Below are positions 8,394 to 16,930 of a stretch of DNA of 64,000 nucleotides, piece after piece. Position numbers and translations under genes: made by a program. The notes beneath the pieces were generated by a model that was given only the letters and a program-made list of their open reading frames with translations, had not been told where the DNA came from and searched no databases. Location: the NCBI RefSeq assembly GCF_007828955.1, contig NZ_VIVR01000001.1, forward strand, positions 4,836,001-4,900,000, read 5' to 3'. Source of the DNA: Kitasatospora atroaurantiaca (GTDB lineage Bacteria > Actinomycetota > Actinomycetes > Streptomycetales > Streptomycetaceae). The stretch's first letter is position 1, and each line of letters opens with the position of its first letter.

Positions 8394-10297
8394 CAGACGA
8401 CCTCGCTCTGCAGCAGCTGCTGATGGGAGGTCAGCAGGGTGCCCGGCAGCAGGACCGTCGCCGTGACGCCGTGCACCGGTGAGGGCGCCAGCCGGACCCT
8501 CGCGCCCAGCCGGGCGGCCAGGCGGCCGACCACGTAGTGGCCGAGCAGCTTGGTACGGCCCACCAGGAAGCTCTCGTGCCCGGCCAGCCGGGCGTTCGCC
8601 CGCTCCAGCTCCGGCTCGGTCATACCGACCCCGTGGTCCAGTACGGCGACCAGGTACCCGGCGCCGGTGACCCTGGCGAAGATCTCCACATCGGTGTCCG
8701 GGGCGGAGGCGGCCAGCGCGTTGTCGATCAGCTCGGCCAGCAGGTGCGCCACCTCGGCGACCGCGCCGCCGTCCAGCAGTGCCTCGTCCACCTGCCGGAG
8801 CACCACCCGCCGGTAGTCCTCCACCTCGCCCAGCGCGGCCCGGACGACATCCCCCATGCCCACCGGCTGTGCCCAGCGGCGCGGACTGCGCTCCCCGGCC
8901 AGTACCAGGACGCTCTCCGCGTTGCGCCGCATCCGGGTGGCCAGGTGGTCCAGCTCGAACAGGTTGGCCAGCACCCCGGGGTCGTGCTCGCCGCGCTCCA
9001 GGGCGGAGAGGAAGCCCAGCTGGCGGGTGATCAGCGCCTGGTTGCGGCGGCCGAGACTGGCCAGCGACTCGGTGCTGTTGCGCTGCAGCACGGACTGTTC
9101 CACGGCCAGGCGCAGCGCCGTCGCCGCCACCCGGTCCAGTGCGGCGGCGACCTCGGCGAGCTCGTCCGCCCGCCCCGACCGGGTCGAGGCGGGAAGCGTG
9201 CCGAGCTCGGCGAGGTCCTGGTCGGGTCCGGCGTCGCGGATCCGCGCCACCGCCGCCGGCAGCACCCGGTCCGCGAGCCCGCCCGCCTCGGCGACCAGTG
9301 CCGCCATCGGGCGGGTGATCGACCGGGTGGCGGCCACCCCGAGCCCTGCCGCGCCGGCCACGGCGACCAGGGCCAGCGCCACGTCCCGGCCCAGCGACCA
9401 GAGCGCCGCCGAGCGCAGCTCGTCCGCGCGTGCCCGGCTCTCCTGCGCGGCCTCCTCCTGGACCTTGTGCAGGTCGTCGACCAGTCCGCTTGCGGCCCGC
9501 CACCAGTCGGAGGGCTTCACCGGCAGGTGCTCGGCGGCGAAACCGGCCAGGGCCTGCTGCTCCATTCCGGCGACGGTGACCGCCGCCGGGGTCCGCAGCG
9601 CGGCGTCGAGCGAGGTGATCCTGGCGGAGCTCGCGGTGCGCGGGACCTGAGCCAGTGCCGCGTTCTTCACCGCCGTGATCCGCACGAAGGACGGGTAGTC
9701 GGCACCTCGGAACGAGCCCGCGGCCAGCACCCCGTTGAGCGTGCCGCGCTCCAGCGCGGCCGCCTCGGTGGCGTCGCAGAGCGCCCGAAGGGTGGTCAGC
9801 GAGGCCTGCAGCCGGTCGTCGCCGGAGGAGCCCTGATCGGCGAAGGCGGCCGAGGTCAGGCCGGTGATCGCATCCGTGAAGAAGGTGAGCGCCTCGGCCC
9901 GGCCGGCAGTGCCGGTGTCCGCGCGCCCGCGCAGCGCGGCGAGCGTGCTGAGCCCGGACAGCGCGGACCGCACGGAGGCGGCGCCGGGCGGGTCGGTGGC
10001 CAGCTGCCGGTCCAGCGCCTGGCGGGCCTGGTCGGCGGCGCTGCGCTGACCGCCGAGCTGATGACGGAAGCTCTCGTCCCCGCCGAGCAGACCGGCCGTC
10101 AGCCCGCGCTCGCGCTGCAGCTGGTGGACCAGCTCCTCGGTGGTGGCCACCAGGGCCACCCGGTCGCTGGTGCGGCCCGCCTCGGTGTACCGGGCGGCCT
10201 GCCCGGCCGTACCGAGCGCGGCCAGTACCACCAGTGCACCCGTGGGAAGGGCGAGCAGCAGGGCCAGCCGGTGGCGGATGCTGCGGAGCGTACGCAC
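8393..10297 (-). CDS. NIT-domain sensor histidine kinase-like protein (CvnA-like)
   Basis: A 634-residue membrane protein. Order: TM1 (about residues 10-30), an extracellular nitrate/nitrite-sensing-type (NIT) helical domain to about residue 290 (starting QLQRERGLTAGLLGGD), TM2 (about 300-325), a HAMP-like linker, and the conservon-kinase segment NLFELDHLATRMRRNAES. A GHKL ATPase domain follows, with N-box HLLAELIDNALAAS and G-box DHGVGM. No classical phosphoacceptor H-box is obvious, typical for CvnA proteins, which signal through partners. The GTG at 10297 gives MRTLRSIRHRLALLLALP. It pairs with the overlapping DUF742 gene only. Confidence 0.87.
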   Translation of the reverse strand: MRTLRSIRHRLALLLALPTGALVVLAALGTAGQAARYTEAGRTSDRVALVATTEELVHQLQRERGLTAGLLGGDESFRHQLGGQRSAADQARQALDRQLATDPPGAASVRSALSGLSTLAALRGRADTGTAGRAEALTFFTDAITGLTSAAFADQGSSGDDRLQASLTTLRALCDATEAAALERGTLNGVLAAGSFRGADYPSFVRITAVKNAALAQVPRTASSARITSLDAALRTPAAVTVAGMEQQALAGFAAEHLPVKPSDWWRAASGLVDDLHKVQEEAAQESRARADELRSAALWSLGRDVALALVAVAGAAGLGVAATRSITRPMAALVAEAGGLADRVLPAAVARIRDAGPDQDLAELGTLPASTRSGRADELAEVAAALDRVAATALRLAVEQSVLQRNSTESLASLGRRNQALITRQLGFLSALERGEHDPGVLANLFELDHLATRMRRNAESVLVLAGERSPRRWAQPVGMGDVVRAALGEVEDYRRVVLRQVDEALLDGGAVAEVAHLLAELIDNALAASAPDTDVEIFARVTGAGYLVAVLDHGVGMTEPELERANARLAGHESFLVGRTKLLGHYVVGRLAARLGARVRLAPSPVHGVTATVLLPGTLLTSHQQLLQSEVV

Positions 10298-10488
10298 GTC
10301 GGGATTCCCCAGTCGAGCGGCCCGGCGTGGTGGGCGCGCGGGGGAGCGGGGCGCGGTTGCGGTACCGGCCTTGGCCCGTCGAGCGTAGGGGGTGGGGATT
10401 GCGCGGGGGTTGCGCCGAACTCAGAGTCACCGGAAGGCCGTTGGGGAGAACTCGGCAACCCGGCGGACCACGTCCGGAAACACGGCTG

Positions 10489-11286
10489 TCAGACGCTCAG
10501 CCGCCGCAGCGCCTCGTCGTGCAGCAGCCCGTTGGAGGCCACCGCGTCGGCGCCGCCGGGGCCGTCCACCCCGTCGAGGCCGGTGAAGCGGCCGCCCGCC
10601 TCCTGCACCACGATGCAGGGCGCGGCCATGTCCCACAGGCTCAGCTCCGGCTCGGCGGCGATGTCGACCGCGCCCTCGGCGAGCATCATGTACGACCAGA
10701 AGTCCCCGTACGCCCGGGTGCGCCAGCAGGACCGGCTGAGGTCCAGGAAGGCGTCCAGGCGGCCGCGCTCCTCCCAGCCGCTGAGCGAGGAGTAGGAGAA
10801 CGAGGAGTCCTCGATCCGGGAGACCTTGGAGACCGAGATCCGGCTCGCCTTGGCCAGGCTGCGGCCGGCGTACGCGCCCAGGCCCTTGGCCGCCCACCAC
10901 CGGCGGTGCAGCGCGGGGGCCGAGACGATGCCGACCACGGGCTGCTCCTCGCCGTCCGGACCGACCTCCAGGAGTGCGATCAGGGTGGCCCAGACCGGCA
11001 CGCCGCGGACGTAGTTCTTGGTGCCGTCGATCGGGTCGATCACCCAGCGGCGCGGGCCGGTGCCCTGCAGGCCGAACTCCTCGCCCATCACGGCGTCACG
11101 CGGGCGCGCCCGCTGCAGCACGCTGCGCACCAGTTCCTCGGCGGCCTTGTCGGCGTCGCTGACCGGCGTGAGATCGGGCTTGGTCTCGACCTTGAGGTCC
11201 AGCGCCTTGAAGCGCTCCATGGTGACCGAGTCGGCCGAGTCGGCGAGGACGTGGGCGAGTCGGAGATCGTCGTGGTAGTCGGCCAT
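10489..11286 (-). CDS. hisN: histidinol-phosphatase, inositol-monophosphatase type
   Basis: A 265-residue Mg-dependent phosphatase for the histidinol-phosphate to histidinol step of histidine synthesis. IMPase-fold metal-binding motifs are visible: GEE (68-70), DPIDGT (84-89) and WDMAAP (218-223). Its length and flanking residues (DPIDGTKNYVRG) match actinobacterial HisN rather than SuhB, though substrate cannot be proven from motifs. The ATG at 11286 starts MADYHDDLRLAH. It lies in the conserved hisN-SMR-rsgA-aroA neighbourhood, all on the same strand, but is 59 nt from its upstream neighbour and away from other his genes. Confidence 0.88.
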   Translation of the reverse strand: MADYHDDLRLAHVLADSADSVTMERFKALDLKVETKPDLTPVSDADKAAEELVRSVLQRARPRDAVMGEEFGLQGTGPRRWVIDPIDGTKNYVRGVPVWATLIALLEVGPDGEEQPVVGIVSAPALHRRWWAAKGLGAYAGRSLAKASRISVSKVSRIEDSSFSYSSLSGWEERGRLDAFLDLSRSCWRTRAYGDFWSYMMLAEGAVDIAAEPELSLWDMAAPCIVVQEAGGRFTGLDGVDGPGGADAVASNGLLHDEALRRLSV

Positions 11287-11345
11287 GCTCGAACCCTAGC
11301 GAGACCTCCGCGATCCCGACAGTTCGGCTCGCACACCGGGACGAG

Positions 11346-11669
11346 TCAATGCCCGGAGCCGCTGAGCTGCAGGCCGACCACGCCCGCGATCACCAGGGTG
11401 ATCGAGACCAGCTTGAGCGCCGAGGTGGACTCGTTCATCCAGATCATGCCGTAGATCGCGGTGCCGGCCGCGCCGATGCCGGTCCAGACCGCGTAGGCAC
11501 TCCCCACCGGAAGGGACTTGAGGGAGAGGGTGAGCAGCCCGAAGCTGCCCAGGGCGAAGCAGCAGAATCCGATGGTGGGCCAGAGCTCGGTGAAGCCGTG
11601 GCTCAGCTTGAGGTTGATCGCGAAGCCGGTCTCCAGCAGACCGGCGATGATCACCATGGCCCATGCCAT
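11346..11669 (-). CDS. small multidrug resistance (SMR) family exporter, Gdx/SugE-like
   Basis: A 107-residue four-helix membrane protein that would work as a dual-topology dimer. The invariant SMR glutamate is Glu13 (AGLLETGFAINLKLSHGF). The AINLK and LKSLPVGSAYAVWTGIGA segments are closer to the guanidinium-exporting SugE/Gdx branch than to EmrE. The ATG at 11669 has AGGGAG about 8 nt upstream; longer starts lack a ribosome site. The downstream hisN follows after 59 nt. I looked for a guanidine riboswitch in the 155-nt leader and could not match one. Confidence 0.85.
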   Translation of the reverse strand: MAWAMVIIAGLLETGFAINLKLSHGFTELWPTIGFCCFALGSFGLLTLSLKSLPVGSAYAVWTGIGAAGTAIYGMIWMNESTSALKLVSITLVIAGVVGLQLSGSGH

Positions 11670-11824
11670 CGCGCTGGCTCCCTGTCCTCGGGAACGCCGG
11701 ACCACGGCGGGCCGACGACTTGGATGCTCGGCTCGCCTCCGAACACTCGCTCGCTGGTCCTATGATCACCGCGACAGGGCCGTCCAACACTTCTGACGGG
11801 CCGAAAGATGAGCTAGTCGATGAG

Positions 11825-12880
11825 CTAGTCGCCCTCCCGGACGTCCTTCGAGGAGAGCAGCCGGCGCAGCGAGTACAGCCGGGCCTGCTCGGCGTGGCCG
11901 TCCGCGACCCAGGCGTCGAGGGCGCAGTCCGGCTCGTCGTGGCTGCACGCACGCGGGCAGTCGACGGTGCCCGGCTCCAGGTCGGGGAAGGCCAGGATCA
12001 CCCGGGACGGGTCGATGTGCGAGAGCCCGAAGGAGCGGAAGCCGGGGGTGTCGATCACCCAGCCCGGGTCCAGCGCCTTCTTCGAGCCCGGCTTGGCGCC
12101 GGGCGGCGGCGGCAGCCGCAGGGCGAGCGCCGAGACGGTGGTGTGCCGGCCCCGCCCGGTCACCGCGTTGACCACGCCGGTGGTCCGCTGGCGAAGCGGT
12201 ACCAGAGCGTTGACCAGCGTCGTCTTCCCGACACCCGAGTGCCCGATGAACACCGTCGAGCGCCCCCGCAGGTACGCCCGGACGGCCTCCGCACCGGCCG
12301 TCTCCAGCTCGTCCCGCCGGGTCACCACGTACTTGATGCCCAGCGGCGCGTACGACTCCAGCAGCGGCTCGGCCGGGGCCAGGTCCGACTTGGTGAGCAC
12401 CAGCAGCGGCTCCATGCCCGCGTCGTACGCGGCGACCAGGCAGCGGTCGATCAGCCGGGGCCTGGGCTCCGGGTCGGCCAGCGCGGTGACGATGGCCAGC
12501 TGCTGGGCGTTGGCGACCACGATCCGCTCGTACGGGTCGTCGTCGTCCGCCGTGCGCCGCAGTACGGAGCTGCGCTCCTCGACCCGGACGATCCTGGCCA
12601 GGGTGTCCGGCTCGCCGGAGAGGTCGCCGATCACGTGCACGACGTCGCCGACGACGACGCCCTTGCGGCCCAGCTCGCGGGCCTTCATCGCGGTGACCTC
12701 GCGCTCCAGCTTCGTCCCCGCGTCCACCAGGCAGGTCAGCCGGCCCCGGTCCACGGTGAGGATCATCGCCTCGGCGGCGTCCTCGTGCTTGGGCCGGATC
12801 CGCGTCCGGGGCCGGGAGCCCTTGCGACCCGGGCGGTTGCGGATGTCGTCCTCGTCGGCGTCCTTGCCGTAGCGGCGCAT
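11825..12880 (-). CDS. rsgA: ribosome small-subunit-dependent GTPase RsgA
   Basis: A 351-residue circularly permuted GTPase acting in late 30S maturation. Order: basic N-terminus, OB fold (about 38-110), then the permuted G domain with G4 TKSD (163-166) before P-loop GHSGVGKTTL (213-222) and G3 DTPG (277-280). A C-terminal zinc knuckle has Cys308, Cys312, His314 and Cys319. The ATG at 12880 is 17 nt after the aroA stop with GGGAG upstream, so the two form an operon. The stop region overlaps a 12-nt tandem duplication (GATGAGCTAGTC twice, around 11808-11831), an oddity of the 3' end only. Confidence 0.95.
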   Translation of the reverse strand: MRRYGKDADEDDIRNRPGRKGSRPRTRIRPKHEDAAEAMILTVDRGRLTCLVDAGTKLEREVTAMKARELGRKGVVVGDVVHVIGDLSGEPDTLARIVRVEERSSVLRRTADDDDPYERIVVANAQQLAIVTALADPEPRPRLIDRCLVAAYDAGMEPLLVLTKSDLAPAEPLLESYAPLGIKYVVTRRDELETAGAEAVRAYLRGRSTVFIGHSGVGKTTLVNALVPLRQRTTGVVNAVTGRGRHTTVSALALRLPPPPGAKPGSKKALDPGWVIDTPGFRSFGLSHIDPSRVILAFPDLEPGTVDCPRACSHDEPDCALDAWVADGHAEQARLYSLRRLLSSKDVREGD

Positions 12881-12897
12881 GTTCGTCCCGCTCCCCG

Positions 12898-14217
12898 TCA
12901 GTCCTTGGCCAGTAGGTCGGCCCACATCCGGGGGAAGTCGGGCAGGGTCTTCGCGGTGGTCGCCACGTTCTCCACCTCCACACCCTCGACGGCCAGGCCG
13001 ATGACCGCTGCGGCGGTGGCCAGGCGGTGGTCCTCGTAGGTGTGGAAGACGCCGCCGTGCAGCGGGCGCGGGCGGATCCGCAGACCGTCCTCGGTCTCGG
13101 AGACGTCGCCGCCCAGGTCGTTGATCTCCTTGGCCAGGGCGGCCAGGCGGTCGGTCTCGTGCAGGCGCAGGTGGGCGATGCCGTAGAGGTGCGACTCGGA
13201 GTCGGCCAGCGCGGCCACCGCGGCGATCACCGGGGTGAGCTCGCCGACGTCGTGCAGGTCGGCCTCGATGCCCTTGATCCTGCCGGTGCCGGTGAACTCC
13301 AGACCCTCGTCGGTGAAGCGGCACGAGCCGCCCATCTGCGAGTAGATCTCGCGGAGCTGGTCGCCCGGCTGGAAGGTGTGCTTCGGCCAGTCGCGGACGG
13401 TCACCCGGCCGCCGGTCACCAGCGCGGCGGCGAAGAACGGCGCGGCGTTGGAGAGGTCCGGCTCGACCACCAGGTCGCGGCCGATCAGGGCGCCGGGGGT
13501 GACCCGCCAGACGTCCTTCTCACCGCCGTCCTCCGGCGCGTCCACCTGGGCGCCGGCCTTGCGGACCATGTCCACCGTCATCCGGATGTGCGGCAGCGAG
13601 GGGACCGAACCGCCGATGTTCCGGATCTCCACACCGTTGTTGTAGCGGGCGCCGGAGAGCAGCAGGGCGCTGATGAACTGAGAGGAGGAGGACGCGTCCA
13701 GCTCCACCGAACCGCCGTCCAGCGAGCCGGCGCCGTGCACGGTGAGCGGGAAGCCGCCCCGGCCGCCGTCGTCGATCCGGGCGCCCAGCGCGCGCAGGGC
13801 GTTGATCACGCCGTGCTGGGGGCGTTCGTACGAACGGGGGTCGCCGTCGAAGTGCACCGGGCCGTCGGCCAGCACCGCGACCGGCGGGAGGAAGCGCATG
13901 ACCGTTCCTGCATTGCCCACGTCCACCTGGGCGGGGCCGCGCAGCTGACCCGCGGGGATGACCCGCCAGGCCTCGCCGCCGCCGATGCCGCCGCTGGCGT
14001 TGTTGACCGTCTCCTCGATGCCCACGCCGAGTGCGCGCAGGCCGTCCGCCATCAGCTGGGAGTCGCGGCTGCGCAGCGGGTGACGCACCCAGCCGGGGCC
14101 GTCGGCCAGCGCGGCCAGCACCAGGGCACGGTTGGTCGCCGACTTGGAGCCGGGGATGGTGACGGTCGCTTCAACGGCGGCGGTCGCGACGGGGGCGGGC
14201 CACAGGGCTTCGGTCAT
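12898..14217 (-). CDS. aroA: 3-phosphoshikimate 1-carboxyvinyltransferase (EPSP synthase)
   Basis: A 439-residue shikimate-pathway enzyme joining phosphoenolpyruvate and shikimate-3-phosphate. Signature motifs are PGSKSATNRALVLAALA (22-38, with Lys25), GNAGTVMRFLPPVA (about 101-114), LHETDRLAALAKE (about 350) and DHRLATAAAVIGL (near 398). The ATG at 14217 gives MTEALWPAPVATAAVEA. It is first of an aroA-rsgA operon. Pairing of aroA with rsgA is a conserved streptomycete arrangement rather than a pathway link. Confidence 0.97.
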   Translation of the reverse strand: MTEALWPAPVATAAVEATVTIPGSKSATNRALVLAALADGPGWVRHPLRSRDSQLMADGLRALGVGIEETVNNASGGIGGGEAWRVIPAGQLRGPAQVDVGNAGTVMRFLPPVAVLADGPVHFDGDPRSYERPQHGVINALRALGARIDDGGRGGFPLTVHGAGSLDGGSVELDASSSSQFISALLLSGARYNNGVEIRNIGGSVPSLPHIRMTVDMVRKAGAQVDAPEDGGEKDVWRVTPGALIGRDLVVEPDLSNAAPFFAAALVTGGRVTVRDWPKHTFQPGDQLREIYSQMGGSCRFTDEGLEFTGTGRIKGIEADLHDVGELTPVIAAVAALADSESHLYGIAHLRLHETDRLAALAKEINDLGGDVSETEDGLRIRPRPLHGGVFHTYEDHRLATAAAVIGLAVEGVEVENVATTAKTLPDFPRMWADLLAKD

Positions 14218-14302
14218 GGCCTCAGTCTAGGGCGCCCGGGAACTGGGCCTTGGTTCCTGCCCGAATGGCGGTAGGCCGTGTGCACTCGGGGCAACCACAG
14301 CA

Positions 14303-14398
14303 GGGGCGCGGGGAACTGCGCGGTCAACCGTGCAGCGCCGTTGTGCCCTGGTCGCGCACGCAGTTGATCAAGCAGAGCCCCGCGCCCCTGGGGGGACC
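14303..14398. repeat. palindromic intergenic element, copy 2 (interrupted right arm)
   Basis: The left arm GGGGCGCGGGGAACTGCGCG is intact at 14303. The right arm is split: GCGCACGCAGTT is separated from CCCCGCGCCCC by 12 extra bases (GATCAAGCAGAG). It is upstream of aroA and downstream of the M50 gene. Confidence 0.8.
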
Positions 14399-14447
14399 CA
14401 TGTGCGTACGGTTTCCCTGGGGGTGCCCAAGTGCGGACGGTTCGCCG

Positions 14448-15152
14448 TCAGGCGGTGAGGAGCCAGCTGCCGCCGACCAGGAGGCAGGACAGTGCGACCA
14501 CCAGGAAGAGGGTGACCCAGAGGAGTGCGCCGATGCCGGTGAGCCGGGCCAGCTGGTCGGCGTCGGAGTCGCGCGCCCCGCCCCGCCGCCGCTTCCCCTG
14601 CAGCTCGACCACCGGGCGCACCCCGGCCAGCAGCAGGAACCACACACCCAGATAGGCGAAGGCCGCCTGCAGCTCGCTGCCGCCGTACCAGGAGATCAGG
14701 AAGAACGCGGCACCGGTCAGCACCACAGAGAGCAGCCCGAAGGCGTTCCTGACCATGATCAGCAGACCGGCCAGCAGCGCGATCGAGATCCACAGCAGCG
14801 CGGTGATGTGCTCCGCGGCGAGCAGCGCGGCGCCGCCCAGCCCCAGCAGGGACGGCGCGGTGTACCCGGCGGCGGCCGTCAGGATCATGCCGAGGCCGGT
14901 CGGCTTCCCGGAGGAGACGGTCAGCCCCGAGGTGTCGGAGTGCAGCCGGATGCTCGAGAGCCGGCGGCCGGTCATCAGCGCGACCAGGCCGTGCCCGCCC
15001 TCGTGGGCGATGGTCACCACGTTGCGGCTGAGCCGCCACACCGGGTGCGGCAGGATCGCGAGCAGGGCGAGGGCCGCGCTGCCCAGCACCAGCCAGCGCG
15101 GCGGGTCGGACTGGATGCCGATCACTCGGTCCCATACGTCCGCGAAGTCCAT
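14448..15152 (-). CDS. M50B-like membrane metallopeptidase
   Basis: A 234-residue membrane protein with the zinc-protease motif HEGGH (residues 50-54) in NVVTIAHEGGHGLVALMTGR, followed by a SIRLHSDTSG beta segment and several hydrophobic helices. This is the Peptidase_M50B-like family, with a second metal ligand expected further on. It is likely an intramembrane protease or a relic of that fold; no substrate is known. The ATG at 15152 has GGGAGG close upstream. It is divergent from the SRAP gene with 119 bp between the starts, so the two may share a promoter region. Confidence 0.87.
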   Translation of the reverse strand: MDFADVWDRVIGIQSDPPRWLVLGSAALALLAILPHPVWRLSRNVVTIAHEGGHGLVALMTGRRLSSIRLHSDTSGLTVSSGKPTGLGMILTAAAGYTAPSLLGLGGAALLAAEHITALLWISIALLAGLLIMVRNAFGLLSVVLTGAAFFLISWYGGSELQAAFAYLGVWFLLLAGVRPVVELQGKRRRGGARDSDADQLARLTGIGALLWVTLFLVVALSCLLVGGSWLLTA

Positions 15153-15271
15153 GCCCTGCCTCCCATAGCCCGTGCCGAGTCGGCAGCCTCCCATGACAGG
15201 ACGGCCCGGCGGAACCGCCCGGTTCTAGGACAGAGATGAGAACCGCCGGGCGCCCGTGGCAAGCTGGCCGC

Positions 15272-16057
15272 ATGTGCGGACGTTTCGCCTCCACCACCAA
15301 GCCCGAGGACCTGGTCGAGATCTTCGGCGTCGAGCAGTGGGACCCGACGGAGACCCTCGCCCCCAGCTGGAACGTGGCCCCGACGGACTCGGCATTCGCC
15401 GTACTGGACCGCACCCCCAAGGGGCAGGCGGAGCCGGTCCGCCAGCTGCGGGTGCTGCGCTGGGGCCTCGTCCCGTCCTGGTCGAAGTCCGCGGACGGCG
15501 CGGTGAAGATGATCAACGCCCGGGCCGACACGGTGCACGAGAAGCCCTCGTACCGGCAGGCCTTCGCCGGGCGCCGCTGCCTGCTCCCGGTGGACGGCTA
15601 CTACGAGTGGCGGACGATACCCACCGAGAAGGGCAAGCCCCGCAAGCAGCCGTTCTTCGTGAGCCGCGTCGACGGCGGGGTGCTCGCGCTGGCCGGCCTG
15701 TACGAGTTCTGGCGCGATCGCGCCGTCCCGTCCGAGGACCCCCTCGCCTGGCTGGTGACCTGCACCATCGTCACCACCGACGCCGAGCCGGACCTCGCCC
15801 CGATCCACGAGCGGATGCCGCTCTTCCTCGACCCCGGCGGGTACGACGCCTGGCTCGACCCGGGCCGCACCGACCCGGACGAGCTGCGCTCGCTGCTCGT
15901 CCCGCCCGCTCCCGGCGCGCTGCAGGCCGTCCCGGTGTCACCGGCGGTGGGCAGCATCCGCAACAACAGCGCCGACCTGGTCCGCCCGATCGCCCTCACC
16001 GAGGATGCCCTCGCCGGGGGCGGCTTCGGCGAGGCCGTCGGCGCCACCCTCTTCTGA
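15272..16057 (+). CDS. SOS-response-associated peptidase family protein (SRAP, YedK/HMCES-like)
   Basis: A 261-residue SRAP protein, which crosslinks covalently to abasic sites in single-stranded DNA and protects them. The start at ATG 15272 is fixed by the requirement that Cys2 (MCGRF) becomes the N-terminal nucleophile after Met removal. Other active-site residues visible are Asn34 (WNVAPT), Asn82 (INARAD), Glu112 (YYEWR) and His179 (HERMP). It is followed after 16 nt by the alpha/beta hydrolase, so the pair is probably co-transcribed. A GAAC-N6-GTTC sequence lies upstream but does not have LexA-box spacing. Confidence 0.95.
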   Translation: MCGRFASTTKPEDLVEIFGVEQWDPTETLAPSWNVAPTDSAFAVLDRTPKGQAEPVRQLRVLRWGLVPSWSKSADGAVKMINARADTVHEKPSYRQAFAGRRCLLPVDGYYEWRTIPTEKGKPRKQPFFVSRVDGGVLALAGLYEFWRDRAVPSEDPLAWLVTCTIVTTDAEPDLAPIHERMPLFLDPGGYDAWLDPGRTDPDELRSLLVPPAPGALQAVPVSPAVGSIRNNSADLVRPIALTEDALAGGGFGEAVGATLF

Positions 16058-16073
16058 GCCCTCTGGAGCCCGT

Positions 16074-16709
16074 GTGCAGACCCTCGTCCCCACCCCCGTC
16101 GGCGAGGCCCGGATCACCCGCTACCCGGCCGAGGGCACCCCGAAGGCGCTGCTCGCGCTCGGACACGGCGCCGGCGGCGGCATCGAGGCGCGCGACCTGC
16201 AGGCGCTGGCGGCCGCCCTGCCCGCGCGCGGGATCACCGTCGCGCTGGTGGAACAGCCCTGGCGGGTGGCCGGCAAGAAGCTCGGCCCGGCGCCGAAGAC
16301 GCTGGACCAGGGCTGGCTCCCGGTGCTGGCCGAACTCGCCGGGAGCGGTCTGCCGCTGGTGGCCGGCGGCCGCAGCGCCGGGGCGAGGGTGGCCTGCCGT
16401 ACGGCCGAGGCGGTCGGCGCGGTGGCCGTGGTGGCACTGGCCTTCCCGCTGCACCCGCCGGGCAAGCCCGAGCGCAGCCGGGCCGAGGAACTGCTGGGGT
16501 CCGGCCGCCCGACCCTCGTGGTGCAGGGCGGCAAGGACACCTTCGGCACCCCCGAGGAGTTCCCCCAACTGCCCACCGGCCACGAGCTGGTGGCGATCCC
16601 GTACGCCGGCCACGGCTTCTCCGTGCCCAAGCGGGCGCCGCTCGGCCAGGACGAGGCGCTGCGGCAGATCACCGACGCGGTCGGCGACTGGATCCTGGCC
16701 CTGCGCTGA
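16074..16709 (+). CDS. alpha/beta hydrolase (Tex30/KANL3-like)
   Basis: A 211-residue alpha/beta-hydrolase-fold protein. Visible features are the oxyanion loop GHGAGGG (30-36), nucleophile Ser101 in GGRSAGA, Asp155 in GGKDTFG and His180 in YAGHGF, so the triad appears complete. The type is dienelactone-hydrolase or Tex30-like; substrate unknown. The GTG at 16074 is chosen because GGAG lies 5 nt upstream; a longer start would overlap the SRAP gene. It is the second gene of a likely two-gene operon and is followed by a copy of the palindromic element. Confidence 0.85.
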   Translation: MQTLVPTPVGEARITRYPAEGTPKALLALGHGAGGGIEARDLQALAAALPARGITVALVEQPWRVAGKKLGPAPKTLDQGWLPVLAELAGSGLPLVAGGRSAGARVACRTAEAVGAVAVVALAFPLHPPGKPERSRAEELLGSGRPTLVVQGGKDTFGTPEEFPQLPTGHELVAIPYAGHGFSVPKRAPLGQDEALRQITDAVGDWILALR

Positions 16710-16748
16710 GAGGCTCCGCCGGTGGCTGAGGCGGCGGGCCAACCGCAG

Positions 16749-16822
16749 GGGGCGCGGGGAACTGCGCGATGCGGGAGGGTACGGGCCGGTACCTTCCGGT
16801 CTCGCGCAGTTCCCCGCGCCCC
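16749..16822. repeat. palindromic intergenic element, copy 3
   Basis: Left arm at 16749, right arm ending 16822, 39 nt after the hydrolase stop. The inner part also pairs (GGGAGGGTAC against GTACCTTCC), extending the hairpin towards the loop. It lies just upstream of the sigR promoter and may insulate it. Confidence 0.85.
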
Positions 16823-16861
16823 TGGGATACCCGATCCTGATCAGTTGCCCACCTGGCCGGT

Positions 16862-16888
16862 GGGAATGCGGGGCGGGCCGACCCCGTT
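16862..16888 (+). promoter_or_regulatory. sigma-R-type promoter of sigR
   Basis: GGGAAT (16862-16867) and GTT (16886-16888) are separated by exactly 18 nt, matching the known sigma-R consensus GGAAT-N18-GTT. This corresponds to the autoregulated sigRp2 promoter of S. coelicolor and would give a transcript containing the upstream ATG at 16931. Confidence 0.88.
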
Positions 16889-16930
16889 AACACCACCGTC
16901 AGCAGGTGTCCCGGAGGAAAGGCAGGGCAG

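Noticed and set aside
11670..11824. Guanidine riboswitch in the leader of the SMR exporter
   Set aside because: I looked for ykkC-I, ACGR-loop (II) and ykkC-III core sequences on the minus strand and found no match, only a loosely similar CCGAGGACAGGG.
15212..15225. GAAC-N6-GTTC near the SRAP gene as an SOS box
   Set aside because: The actinobacterial LexA box has GAAC-N4-GTTC; spacing here is six, and SRAP genes in this group are not uniformly LexA-controlled.
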